NCBI RefSeq assembly: GCF_020532825.1
Contig: NZ_MQTS01000114.1
Coordinates: 7,735-49,081 of the forward strand
Length of the DNA: 41,347 bases
Direction: 5' to 3'
From: Arthrobacter sp. SO3
GTDB lineage: Bacteria; Actinomycetota; Actinomycetes; Actinomycetales; Micrococcaceae
In this document: positions 24,602 through 31,595 of the stretch, piece by piece
Layout of the letters: each line of letters opens with the position of its first letter
Position numbering within the stretch: position 1 is the first letter of the stretch
Made by a program: the position numbers and the translations under genes
Notes under the pieces: generated by a model
Seen by the model: the letters and a program-made list of their open reading frames with translations, nothing else
What the model was told of the DNA's origin: nothing
Databases searched by the model: none

Positions 24602-26574
24602 TGGATGTCCTGCAGTCTCTTGGCTTCTTCGGATGATTTCAGCTGCCACGGCACACTGGCCACCATGACGCCCGGCTCGAAGTGCAGCCGGGTCTTGATG
24701 CGCAGCGCGGTCTGGTTGTGGACCAGTTGCTCCCACCACTTGCCCACGACGTACTCCGGGATGTAGACGACGATCAGGTCGCGGGGCGAATCGCGCCGCA
24801 TGTTCGTGATGTACTCCATGATCGGCGTCACCGTTTCGCGGAACGGGCTGGCCAGCACCGTCAACGGCACCGGGATTTCCAGCTTCTCCCAGTCCGCGAC
24901 CGTCTGTTCGGTCTCTTCGCTGCTGATGTCCACGGTGATGGCGTCCAGCCGGGACGGACGTGACGCGCGGGCGTAGGCCAGCGCCCGGAGCACCGGCTTG
25001 CGGACGTGCGAGACGAGCAGCACCGCGTGCACGCGGGTGGGCAGCGCCCGGGGCGAGCTGTCCTCGTCCACGGCGAGTTCCTTGGCCACATTGTCGTAGT
25101 GCGCCCGGATGCTCCACATGATCAGGAACAGGATGAACATGGCCAGCAGCGCGATCCAGGCGCCCTGCTCGAACTTGGTGATCAGGACGATCACCAGGAC
25201 CAGCCCGGTCATGCCGAACCCGATCGTGTTGATGATCCGTGATTTGAGCATGCGCAGCTTGACGGCGGGGTCCTTGGCGAGCTTCAGCTCCCGACCCCAG
25301 TGCCGGATCATGCCGAGCTGGCTCATGGTGAAGGAGATGAAGACGCCCACGATGTAGAGCTGGATGAGCTTGGTGACGTCGGCATCGAACGCGATGATCA
25401 GCACGAGGGCGCCGGCGGCCAGCGCCAGGACACCGTTGCTGAAAGCCAGCCGGTCCCCGCGGGTGCGCAGCTGCCGGGGCAGGTAACCGTCCTGGGCGAG
25501 GATCGAGCCGAGGACCGGGAAGCCGTTGAACGCGGTGTTGGAGGCAAAGACCAGGATCACGCCAGTCGCGGCGACCACGATGTAGAACGGCAGGGAGCCT
25601 TCGCCGAAGATGGTCTGGGCGATCTGGCTGATCGCCGGATTCTGGATGTACCCCTCGGGAAGCGGCTTGCCGTCCAGCAGGAACTCCTTGGCCGGGTCCA
25701 GCACGATGTGCACTTTGGTGGCGTTGGCCAGGTAGATGATGCCTGCGAGCATGGAGGCCGCGATCACGCCCAGCAGCAGCAGCGTGGTGGCCGCATTCTT
25801 GCTCTTGGGCTTCTTGAAGTTCGGGACCCCGTTGCTGATCGCCTCGACACCGGTCAGGGCTGCGGCGCCCGAGGAAAAGGCACGGAGCAGCAGGAACGCG
25901 CCGGCGAGCCCGGTCAGCCCCTCGTCGAAGCCCGCCGCGGGAACAATCGTGAAGGCCGCCGACGGCGCCTGGCCCAGCTGGCCGGTGGAGGCCTGGAAGA
26001 CGCCGATCGCGGTCATGCCGAGGATGGACGCCATAAAGATGTAGGTGGGGACCGCGAAGACGCTGCCGGCTTCCTTGATGCCGCGCAGGTTCACGATGGC
26101 CAGGACCACAACGCCGATCGTCGCGATGAGGGCCCGCTGATCATGCAGCGAGGGGACGGCGGTCGTCAGGTAAGCGGCGGCCGAGGACATCGACACCGCC
26201 ACCGTCAGCACGTAGTCGACCAGCAGCGCGGAGGCGACGGTGAGCCCGGCATATTTGCCGAGGTTCTCGTTCGCGATCTCGTAGTCTCCGCCGCCGGAGG
26301 GGTAGGCGTGGACGTTCTGGCGGTAGGACGCGACCACGGTCAGCAGCACCACCATCACGGCCAGGCCCACCCAGGGCGAGAACGCCACGGCACTGACGCC
26401 GGCCAGGGCCAGCGTCAGGAGGATTTCATCCGGCGCGTACGCCACGGAGGACAGTGCGTCGGAGGCGAAAACGGGCAGGGCGATCCGCTTGGGAAGCAGG
26501 GTGTGAGCCAGGCTGTCGTTCCGGAACGGCCTGCCCACCAGCACCCGCTTCACGGCATTGAATATTGTCGGCAC
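24598..26574 (-). CDS. KimA-like APC-superfamily potassium permease
   Basis: A 658-residue APC transporter with about 12 membrane helices over residues 30-490 and a 150-residue soluble C-terminal domain. It closely follows Bacillus KimA (YdaO) as I remember it: SDALSSVAYAPDEIL at 38-52, SYRQNVHAYPSGGGDYEIANENLG, LLVDYVLTVAVSMS and the SIRAHYDNVAKELAVDE linker. KimA is a high-affinity proton/K+ symporter inhibited by c-di-AMP through its cytoplasmic domain. The two RCK genes transcribed divergently support a K+ role. The GTG at 26574 is 6 nt after a TAGCTT -10, so the mRNA is probably leaderless. The stop is coupled to the methyltransferase gene. The ion is inferred from homology; other APC cations are possible. 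Confidence 0.85.
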   Translation of the reverse strand: MPTIFNAVKRVLVGRPFRNDSLAHTLLPKRIALPVFASDALSSVAYAPDEILLTLALAGVSAVAFSPWVGLAVMVVLLTVVASYRQNVHAYPSGGGDYEIANENLGKYAGLTVASALLVDYVLTVAVSMSSAAAYLTTAVPSLHDQRALIATIGVVVLAIVNLRGIKEAGSVFAVPTYIFMASILGMTAIGVFQASTGQLGQAPSAAFTIVPAAGFDEGLTGLAGAFLLLRAFSSGAAALTGVEAISNGVPNFKKPKSKNAATTLLLLGVIAASMLAGIIYLANATKVHIVLDPAKEFLLDGKPLPEGYIQNPAISQIAQTIFGEGSLPFYIVVAATGVILVFASNTAFNGFPVLGSILAQDGYLPRQLRTRGDRLAFSNGVLALAAGALVLIIAFDADVTKLIQLYIVGVFISFTMSQLGMIRHWGRELKLAKDPAVKLRMLKSRIINTIGFGMTGLVLVIVLITKFEQGAWIALLAMFILFLIMWSIRAHYDNVAKELAVDEDSSPRALPTRVHAVLLVSHVRKPVLRALAYARASRPSRLDAITVDISSEETEQTVADWEKLEIPVPLTVLASPFRETVTPIMEYITNMRRDSPRDLIVVYIPEYVVGKWWEQLVHNQTALRIKTRLHFEPGVMVASVPWQLKSSEEAKRLQDIQ

Positions 26575-26580
26575 CAGACA

Positions 26581-26609
26581 AAGCTAGTCCGATTCGGACG
26601 CGATGTCAT
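26581..26609 (-). promoter_or_regulatory. kimA-like promoter with palindrome in the spacer
   Basis: On the minus strand ATGACA (26609-26604) and TAGCTT (26586-26581) are 17 bp apart. The -10 ends 6 nt before the GTG, indicating a leaderless transcript. GTCCGATTCGGAC (26587-26599), a palindrome with 6-bp arms, fills the spacer next to the -10 and could be an operator. Confidence 0.65.
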
Positions 26610-26692
26610 GACGGCGCCGATCCCCGCCGTTCAGGCGCCGCCCCGCAGGCCGCCCGGCGGGCCGGGAAGCCCGTCGCTGCAAAGGTTTGTCT

Positions 26693-26740
26693 GCCGGTTT
26701 CTAGGCCGGTTGCTGCGCCGGTTTCCGTGCCGGTCCCGGG
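26693..26740. repeat. Four tandem 12-bp repeats between kimA-like and ceoB-like genes
   Basis: GCCGGTT (GCCGGTC in the last copy) recurs at 26693, 26705, 26717 and 26729 with an exact 12-bp period. The units are GCCGGTTTCTAG, GCCGGTTGCTGC, GCCGGTTTCCGT and GCCGGTCCCGGG. The tract lies 28 bp upstream of the probable -10 of the RCK genes. Confidence 0.65.
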
Positions 26741-26767
26741 GCTGGCCGCGCGGGCAGCCGGGGCCGG

Positions 26768-26773
26768 TAGAGT
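26768..26773 (+). promoter_or_regulatory. Probable -10 of the ceoB-ceoC-like operon
   Basis: TAGAGT would give a start near 26780 and a leader of about 33 nt containing GAGGAGG (26801-26807), which is 5 nt before the GTG. No clear -35 is present. Confidence 0.4.
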
Positions 26774-26812
26774 TTTACCCAGCAGCAGACACCAAAGCTT
26801 GAGGAGGCACGT

Positions 26813-27484
26813 GTGGCGCACTTCGTGATCATGGGTTGCGGCCGTGTGGGGGCCACCCTGGCGCACACGCTCGAGGACGCCGGCCATTCGGTGGCGATCA
26901 TCGACCAGGACGACCGCGCCTTCCGGCGGCTCCGCACCGGCTTCACCGGCCGCAAGGTCACCGGCGTCGGCTTTGACCGGGAGACCCTTAAGCAGGCCGG
27001 CGTCGCGGACGCCTATGCCTTCGCCGCCGTCTCCAGCGGTGATAATTCCAACATCCTGGCCACCCGGGTGGCCCGCGAAACGTTCCATGTTCCCCACGTG
27101 GTCGCCAGGATCTACGACCCGGGCCGCGCGGAGATCTACCAGCGCCTGGGCATCCCCACGGTCGCCGCCGTGCGCTGGAGTGCGGACCAGGTGCTCCGGC
27201 GGATCCTGCCCGAACAGCACCTGGCCGGCGACTTCCGGGACCCCTCCGGCCGGCTCGTGCTCGCCGAAGTGGATCTGAACCCGGAATGGATCGGCCACCC
27301 GGTCACCTCGATCGAGAAGGCCGCCGGCGTCCGCGTCGCCTACCTGACACGGTTCGGCGAGGGTATGCTGCCCGTGGCCGGCACCCTGTACCAGGACGGC
27401 GACACCGTGCACGCCATGCTGGGCGTGGACCGCAGCAGCGAAGTCGCCCACGTTCTTGCCAAGTCCCCCGCCAAGGAGTCCTAA
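26813..27484 (+). CDS. ceoB: TrkA/RCK-family potassium regulator, first of a pair (CeoB-like)
   Basis: A 223-residue RCK protein. The N-terminal Rossmann nucleotide-binding motif is IMGCGRVGATLA (about 6-17), with the acidic strand end in AIIDQDD. The RCK_C (TrkA_C) domain follows from about 140 (SGRLVLAEVDLNPEWIGHPVTSIEKAAG). Such proteins bind NAD(H) or ATP and gate K+ transporters from the cytosol. GAGGAGG lies 5 nt before the GTG. The second RCK gene begins on the base after its stop. The M. tuberculosis equivalents are ceoB and ceoC (Rv2691, Rv2692). No TrkH/TrkG channel gene is present; the only K+-transporter candidate nearby is the divergent KimA-like permease. Confidence 0.92.
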   Translation: MAHFVIMGCGRVGATLAHTLEDAGHSVAIIDQDDRAFRRLRTGFTGRKVTGVGFDRETLKQAGVADAYAFAAVSSGDNSNILATRVARETFHVPHVVARIYDPGRAEIYQRLGIPTVAAVRWSADQVLRRILPEQHLAGDFRDPSGRLVLAEVDLNPEWIGHPVTSIEKAAGVRVAYLTRFGEGMLPVAGTLYQDGDTVHAMLGVDRSSEVAHVLAKSPAKES

Positions 27485-28243
27485 GTGAAAGTCGTTATTG
27501 TCGGGGCGGGAAGCGTCGGTTCCTCGATCGCGCGCGAACTGCTGGCCCACAAACACGAAATCCTGCTGATCGACCTGAAGCCCGAGGTGATCGGCCGCAG
27601 CGGGCTGCGCGGCGCCCACTGGCTGGTCGGCGACGCCTGCGAACTGAGCACCCTGCAGGACGCCAAACTGGAGGACGCCGACGTCGTGGTCTCCGCCACC
27701 GGTGACGACAAGGTCAACCTGGTGGTCTCGCTGCTGGCGAAGACCGAGTTCGGCGTCGGACGGACGGTCGGCCGGGTCAACAACCCCAAGAACGACTGGA
27801 TGTTCGACGATTCCTGGGGCGTCGACGTCGCGGTGAACACCCCGCAGCTGATGACCGCCCTCGTCGAGGAGGCGGTCGAGATCGGCGACCTCGTCCGCCT
27901 GCTGACACTGCAGACCGGCGTGTCATCGCTGGTCGAGTTCACCGTCCCCCACGATTCGCACGTGGTTGGCCTGACGGTGGGCAACATCGACTGGCCCGAG
28001 GACTCCACCCTGGTGGCGATCCTCCGGGACCAGGCACCAATCACGCCGAGCCGTGATGACGTGATCGACGGCGGGGATGAGCTGTTCTTCGTGACCACCA
28101 TCGCGGCCGAGGACCAGCTGCGCGCCCTGCTCTCGCCGGAGTCGCAGGGTGATGACGAGCATGACACCGGCCAGCACCCTGTCACCTCGGACCTGCACGG
28201 CCACGCCGGCCAGCCGGCCGAGGGCGACGGCTTCGACGGCTGA
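27485..28243 (+). CDS. ceoC: TrkA/RCK-family potassium regulator, second of a pair (CeoC-like)
   Basis: A 252-residue RCK protein with Rossmann motif IVGAGSVGSSIA (about 4-15), LLIDLKPE as the ribose-binding acidic strand, and ATGDDKVNLVVSLLAKTEFG. The RCK_C domain (about 140-215) contains HDSHVVGLTVGNIDWPEDSTLVAILRD. A hydrophilic Asp/His-rich tail of about 35 residues follows. The GTG at 27485 abuts the preceding stop, so the two proteins are made in equal amounts and probably form a heteromeric gating ring. The transcript ends at the long imperfect palindrome directly after the stop. Confidence 0.92.
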   Translation: MKVVIVGAGSVGSSIARELLAHKHEILLIDLKPEVIGRSGLRGAHWLVGDACELSTLQDAKLEDADVVVSATGDDKVNLVVSLLAKTEFGVGRTVGRVNNPKNDWMFDDSWGVDVAVNTPQLMTALVEEAVEIGDLVRLLTLQTGVSSLVEFTVPHDSHVVGLTVGNIDWPEDSTLVAILRDQAPITPSRDDVIDGGDELFFVTTIAAEDQLRALLSPESQGDDEHDTGQHPVTSDLHGHAGQPAEGDGFDG

Positions 28244-28311
28244 CCCGGTTGCGCTGTCACTAAACGTTGTTATGCGGGCTGGGAACGACGTTAACTGATA
28301 GCGCAACCGGG
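28244..28311. repeat. Long imperfect palindrome after ceoC, probable bidirectional terminator
   Basis: Arms 28244-28271 and 28284-28311 are 28 nt each and match at 24 positions; two of the four mismatches are G-U wobbles in the plus-strand RNA. The loop is 12 nt. The outer sequence reads CCCGGTTGCGCT and the inner one AACGT. It starts on the base after the ceoC-like stop and lies between convergent genes. Its A/T-containing inner stem is unlike ordinary local GC-rich terminators and looks like a dispersed intergenic palindrome. Confidence 0.75.
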
Positions 28312-28342
28312 CCCTGCGGCCAGAGCAACCGGGCCCTGCGGC
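28303..28342. repeat. Direct repeat of 18 bp at the DUF3159 stop
   Basis: GCAACCGGGCCCTGCGGC occurs at 28303-28320 and again at 28325-28342, identical, with period 22. The first copy includes part of the right arm of the palindrome; the second abuts the DUF3159 stop codon. Each copy contains the palindrome CGGGCCC(T)G. Confidence 0.7.
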
Positions 28343-29140
28343 TCAACTTCCGGTGGCGGCCGGGGCGGGCCGGGTCAGCAGCCAGGCGACCCAGATGCCC
28401 AGGATGTACAGCGGCGCACCCATCAGGAGCCGCGTCGTGGCGAGGGCCGCGAAGCCGGGTTCGCCCATGAAGTACAGCGGAACCTGGACCAGCAGCCGCA
28501 GGGCCAGCACCGAGATGATCACCCAGGTGCCGATCCGGTAGGCCTTCACCCGGGCCGGGTTCTTCCGCCAGTCCAGGCCTTCGTTCCGGATGAACCCGAA
28601 AATCAGCCCGGCAAAGGGCCAGCGGACGGCGATCGAGATCGCCATCGCCACGATGTAGGCAATGTTGGTGAAGAACCCGGGAACGTAAAAGTCTTCGGCC
28701 TTGCCGGTGCTGTTGGCAAGCCACGCGGAGAGCCCGACGCCGGCGATCCCCGCCAGTGCCTGGGTCAGCGGCTTGCGCTGGACCAGCCGCACCACGGTGA
28801 AGGCCGCGGCGACGGCGAGGGAGGCCACCAGGGCCAGGGGAAGCCCGCGGGTGACCGTGAAAGCGATCAGGAAGACCAGTCCGGGGAGGATGCTTTCGGC
28901 AATGCCCTGGATCCCGCCGGCGCTTTTGAGTACGTCGATGTTGCCGTTGCTGGTACGGTGCAGTCCGGCTTTGGCGGCGTAGCCTTCGGCGAGTTGCGCC
29001 ACCGTGGGCTGCGCGGGGGCGGCTGGCCGGGCGGCAGGTCCCTCCCCGGCCCATCCTGCCCCGGCCGAATTTTCCCCGGCCGAGCTTTCCCGGGCGGAGT
29101 TTTCCCCGGCGGGGGGCTGGGGTTTCTCGGGCAGGGTCAT
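28343..29140 (-). CDS. DUF3159 family integral membrane protein
   Basis: A 265-residue polytopic membrane protein of the actinobacterial DUF3159 family (Rv2693c type, from memory). The N-terminus (1-60) is cytosolic and disordered and carries three pentapeptide repeats, ENSAR-ESSAG-ENSAG, at 13-27. About six membrane helices follow, from ILPGLVFLIAFTV near 85 to LYILGIWVAWLL near the end. The family opening GIQGIAESILPGLVFL is conserved. The ATG overlaps the stop of the OB-fold gene by 4 bp. It ends the dut-DUF3710-OB-DUF3159 minus-strand group. Function is unknown; its conserved place beside potassium genes is suggestive only. Confidence 0.88.
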   Translation of the reverse strand: MTLPEKPQPPAGENSARESSAGENSAGAGWAGEGPAARPAAPAQPTVAQLAEGYAAKAGLHRTSNGNIDVLKSAGGIQGIAESILPGLVFLIAFTVTRGLPLALVASLAVAAAFTVVRLVQRKPLTQALAGIAGVGLSAWLANSTGKAEDFYVPGFFTNIAYIVAMAISIAVRWPFAGLIFGFIRNEGLDWRKNPARVKAYRIGTWVIISVLALRLLVQVPLYFMGEPGFAALATTRLLMGAPLYILGIWVAWLLTRPAPAATGS

Positions 29141-29553
29141 TGCTCCTCCTGGCGGGAAAGTATTTCGTAGCGGGGGTTGAACATGGTCGGCAGGCCGTCG
29201 CGCACGGTGACCATGCCCTGCAGCCGGAGTTCCGTGCCGGCGTCGATCCCGGGGATCCGGCGCCGTCCCAGCCAGACCACCCGGAGCCGGTCCGTGGGGA
29301 TCCCGGGCCGCTGCCGCCGGGCGCCCGCGGGCGCGGCGGCTGCCGTGCCGGTTACTGCCGGGACTGCACGGGCACCGCGGGTCCTGACCGGGGGCGCATT
29401 ATGGTCCACAACGATCGCGGTGAAGGCTGCGACCTGGCTCGCCGGCGCGTAGGTGACCGCCTCGATGTAGCCGTGGCACAGGACGCGGCCGCGGACCGGC
29501 AACCCCCGCACGGAGACAGAGGCGGACGGATCCAGGCGGGGGGCATCAGCCAA
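29137..29553 (-). CDS. OB-fold nucleic-acid-binding domain protein
   Basis: A 138-residue protein that looks like the OB-fold proteins of the Rv2694c type. VRGRVLCHGYIEAVTYAPASQVAAFTAIVVDH reads as the first OB strands, followed by a basic Ala/Arg-rich loop. RLRVVWLGRRRIPGIDAGTELRLQGMV closes the barrel, the typical pattern of anticodon-binding/RecG-like OB folds. The start is uncertain: I favour TTG at 29553 with GGAG 10 nt upstream, overlapping the DUF3710 stop by 8 bp. A GTG at 29574 is also possible. The stop overlaps the DUF3159 start as ATGA. Cytosolic; partner nucleic acid unknown. Confidence 0.8.
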   Translation of the reverse strand: MADAPRLDPSASVSVRGLPVRGRVLCHGYIEAVTYAPASQVAAFTAIVVDHNAPPVRTRGARAVPAVTGTAAAAPAGARRQRPGIPTDRLRVVWLGRRRIPGIDAGTELRLQGMVTVRDGLPTMFNPRYEILSRQEEQ

Positions 29554-30277
29554 TCTGGGTAATCTCCGGTCCACGTTCGGGTTGCCCGAGGTCCGGGGCG
29601 GACTGCGGGGCGGGCGCGGCATTGTCCTTCGGAAGGCGGAGCTGCAGCAGGTCCCGCGGCGGCATCGGGCTCTCACCGCGGACCACCACGATCTGCCGGA
29701 AGAGCCCCTCAAGCCCGGCGGCCGCGTCGCGGTCCACAGCGGCCTCACCGCCGAACACGCCCCGGAGGAACCAGCGCGGACCGTCGACGCCGATGAAGCG
29801 GGCCACGCGGTAGCCCTGGCTTGCGTCGGCCCCACTGGCCGGGAGCTTGGCGAGCAGCTCGGCGCCGAAACCGCCCTGGATTTCCTCAACCTGGCCGCCC
29901 TGGCTGCCGACCGACTGGCCGATCTGCTCGCGGATTTCGTCCCACAAGCCTTCGGAGCGGGGAGCCGCGAAGGCCTGGAGCTGGAGGCTTGAGCCGTTAA
30001 GGTCCATGGTGACGGCCACGACGCGCTGCGTCGCCTCCTCGACCTCGAGCCGGAGCTGCAGTCCCTCCGCCGGGGCGATCAGGAGCGCACCGAGGTCCAC
30101 ATAGCCGTCCTGGTCGGTGATTTCCGAAACGTCGAAGGGACCCGTAGCACCACGGACGGGGGCTGCGGAGGACGTCCCGGCGGAGTCACCGGCGGCAGCG
30201 TCGGCTGCTGCCTCCCGGGTTTCCCCTGGCTCCGTCAGCTGTTCCTGCTTGGCTTTCCTGCCACGCCCAAAAACCAT
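29546..30277 (-). CDS. DUF3710 domain-containing protein
   Basis: A 243-residue soluble protein of the actinobacterial DUF3710 family (Rv2696c type). The first 50 residues are charged and Ala-rich. The conserved domain runs from YVDLGALLIAP to LLQLRLPKD. GYRVARFIGVDGPRWFLRGVFGG is the most family-like stretch. No catalytic motif is evident. AAGGAG precedes the ATG by 8 nt. It lies 169 bp downstream of dut on the same strand and overlaps the OB-fold gene. In M. tuberculosis the homologue also neighbours dut. Function unknown. Confidence 0.88.
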   Translation of the reverse strand: MVFGRGRKAKQEQLTEPGETREAAADAAAGDSAGTSSAAPVRGATGPFDVSEITDQDGYVDLGALLIAPAEGLQLRLEVEEATQRVVAVTMDLNGSSLQLQAFAAPRSEGLWDEIREQIGQSVGSQGGQVEEIQGGFGAELLAKLPASGADASQGYRVARFIGVDGPRWFLRGVFGGEAAVDRDAAAGLEGLFRQIVVVRGESPMPPRDLLQLRLPKDNAAPAPQSAPDLGQPERGPEITQIG

Positions 30278-30446
30278 GGGGTTGTCTCCTTAGTTGTGAT
30301 TCCGTGCCGCCGCGTCGCCCCGCGTCCGCGTGGTGCCCGCCGCCTGTTGCGCTCTCATGCTGCAAGGGCTGTCGGCTGATGCGTCCTGCAAAAAGGTCCT
30401 GTTCATAAGTCCCTGCGTAAATACTGCGGGTCCTGCCCGCCGCCGG

Positions 30447-30989
30447 TCAGACCGGCACGCCGAAACCGCCGGTGGATCCAAAGCCGCCGCCGCCGCGGAC
30501 GGAGCCGCCGAGTTCCTGGACCGGCAGGAACCTTGCATACTCCACACGCTGAATAACCATTTGTGCAATTCTATCGCCGCGCTTGAGTTCAATCGCCTGC
30601 TCGCGGTCTGTATTGAGCAGCGTCACCGCAATTTCGCCGCGGTAGCCTGCGTCGACGGTGCCGGGGGCGTTCACCACGGTCAGACCGTGCTTGGTCGCAA
30701 GCCCGGACCGCGGGTGGATCAGGGCCACGAAACCGTCGGGGAGGGCGATCGAAACACCGGTGGGGACCAGCCGGCGCTCCCCCGGTTCCAGCACCACGTC
30801 CTCGCGGGCACGCAGATCGGCGCCGGCGTCGCCCGGGTGCGCGTAAGACGGCGGCTCCAGGCCGTCGTCGAGCATCTTCAGCTGCACCGTCAGTGTGGGG
30901 GTGCCATACTCCGGCACGGAGGCTGCTGCTGGCGGTGTTTCCGGGGCTGCCGCTCGGGCGGCGTCCACTGCGGTCGTTTCTTCAGTCAC
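30447..30989 (-). CDS. dut: dUTP diphosphatase
   Basis: Homotrimeric dUTPase that hydrolyses dUTP to dUMP and PPi, keeping uracil out of DNA and feeding thymidylate synthesis. All five motifs are present in order: HPGDAGADL, HPRSGLATKHG, VVNAPGTVDAGYRGEI (catalytic Asp and uracil-sensing Tyr), RGDRIAQMVI, and the C-terminal GGxGGFGSTGG arm. The 180-residue protein has an N-terminal Ala/Glu-rich extension of about 28 residues beyond the usual 150. The GTG at 30989 follows a TAGAGT -10 by 8 nt, so the transcript may be leaderless. The neighbours DUF3710 and DUF3093 flank dut in other actinobacteria too. Confidence 0.96.
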   Translation of the reverse strand: MTEETTAVDAARAAAPETPPAAASVPEYGTPTLTVQLKMLDDGLEPPSYAHPGDAGADLRAREDVVLEPGERRLVPTGVSIALPDGFVALIHPRSGLATKHGLTVVNAPGTVDAGYRGEIAVTLLNTDREQAIELKRGDRIAQMVIQRVEYARFLPVQELGGSVRGGGGFGSTGGFGVPV

Positions 30990-30997
30990 AGTCCCTC

Positions 30998-31003
30998 ACT
31001 CTA
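30998..31003 (-). promoter_or_regulatory. -10 box of a probable leaderless dut promoter
   Basis: TAGAGT on the minus strand ends 8 nt before the GTG at 30989. A GAGGGA lies too close to the GTG to be a normal Shine-Dalgarno. Confidence 0.5.
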
Positions 31004-31109
31004 ACGCCCGCGGAGAAGATCGGCCTAGCCGCGGCCGGCTGGCGCGGACGCGGGCGCCCGCCCCGGCCGCCAAGGTGAAATAGCCCGGGAAAAGTGGAAA
31101 GCTGGGCTT

Positions 31110-31595
31110 ATGCCCGAATCCAGTGCAGCCGTGCCTGCCCCCAACAGCACCCCCAGCGACGCTACCGTCAGGTACCACGAGAAGCTCTGGCCGAACTTCT
31201 GGATCTGGCTGGTGTCGGCGGGACTGTCGGGCGCCGGGATCCTGGTGTTCGCGCCCATCAGCATCACCGCCGGGATCACCGCTGCGGTGATCCTGTTCGC
31301 GATCATCACCGTGCTGCTGGTCGTCTCGACCCCGGCCATCACGGTCACCGGTTCCACGCTGCGCGTCGGCCGCGCCAGTATCGAACGCCGTTTCGTGGGC
31401 GCCGTTTCGGCCTTCCGGGGCAAGGAAGCGACGGCGGAACGCGGCACCCGCCTCAACGGCCTGGCCTTCATGTGCATCCGCGGATGGATCGATCCGGTGG
31501 TCCGCATCGAGATCATCGACCCCTCCGACCGCACGCCGTACTGGCTCGCGTCCACCCGCCGCCCGGACGAACTGCTCGCCGCGCTTAATTCCTAG
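31110..31595 (+). CDS. DUF3093 family membrane protein
   Basis: A 161-residue protein of the actinobacterial DUF3093 family (Rv2698 type). Two adjacent membrane helices are clear: FWIWLVSAGLSGAGILVFAPI and ITAAVILFAIITVLLVV. A cytosolic domain of about 90 residues follows, starting ITVTGSTLRVGRASIERRFVGAV and containing the family segment WIDPVVRIEIIDPSDRTPYWLASTRRPDEL. This layout resembles small PH-like membrane proteins. It is transcribed divergently from dut. Its stop shares the palindrome CTAG with the stop of the convergent DUF4193 gene. Function unknown. Confidence 0.9.
   Translation: MPESSAAVPAPNSTPSDATVRYHEKLWPNFWIWLVSAGLSGAGILVFAPISITAGITAAVILFAIITVLLVVSTPAITVTGSTLRVGRASIERRFVGAVSAFRGKEATAERGTRLNGLAFMCIRGWIDPVVRIEIIDPSDRTPYWLASTRRPDELLAALNS

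Noticed and set aside
23246..25117. Longer RNA methyltransferase reaching 25117
   Set aside because: The extra part is an out-of-frame reading of the permease C-terminal domain. The ATGA overlap at 24598-24601 is the typical coupled start.
26575..26812. c-di-AMP (ydaO-type) riboswitch between kimA-like and ceoB-like genes
   Set aside because: The kimA-like -10 is 6 nt from the start codon, leaving no leader. The RCK leader is only about 33 nt, too short for this riboswitch.
30290..30400. Possible small gene (about 38 codons) between dut and DUF3710
   Set aside because: It has an ATG, but no good ribosome site and no recognisable content. It is probably the DUF3710 leader.
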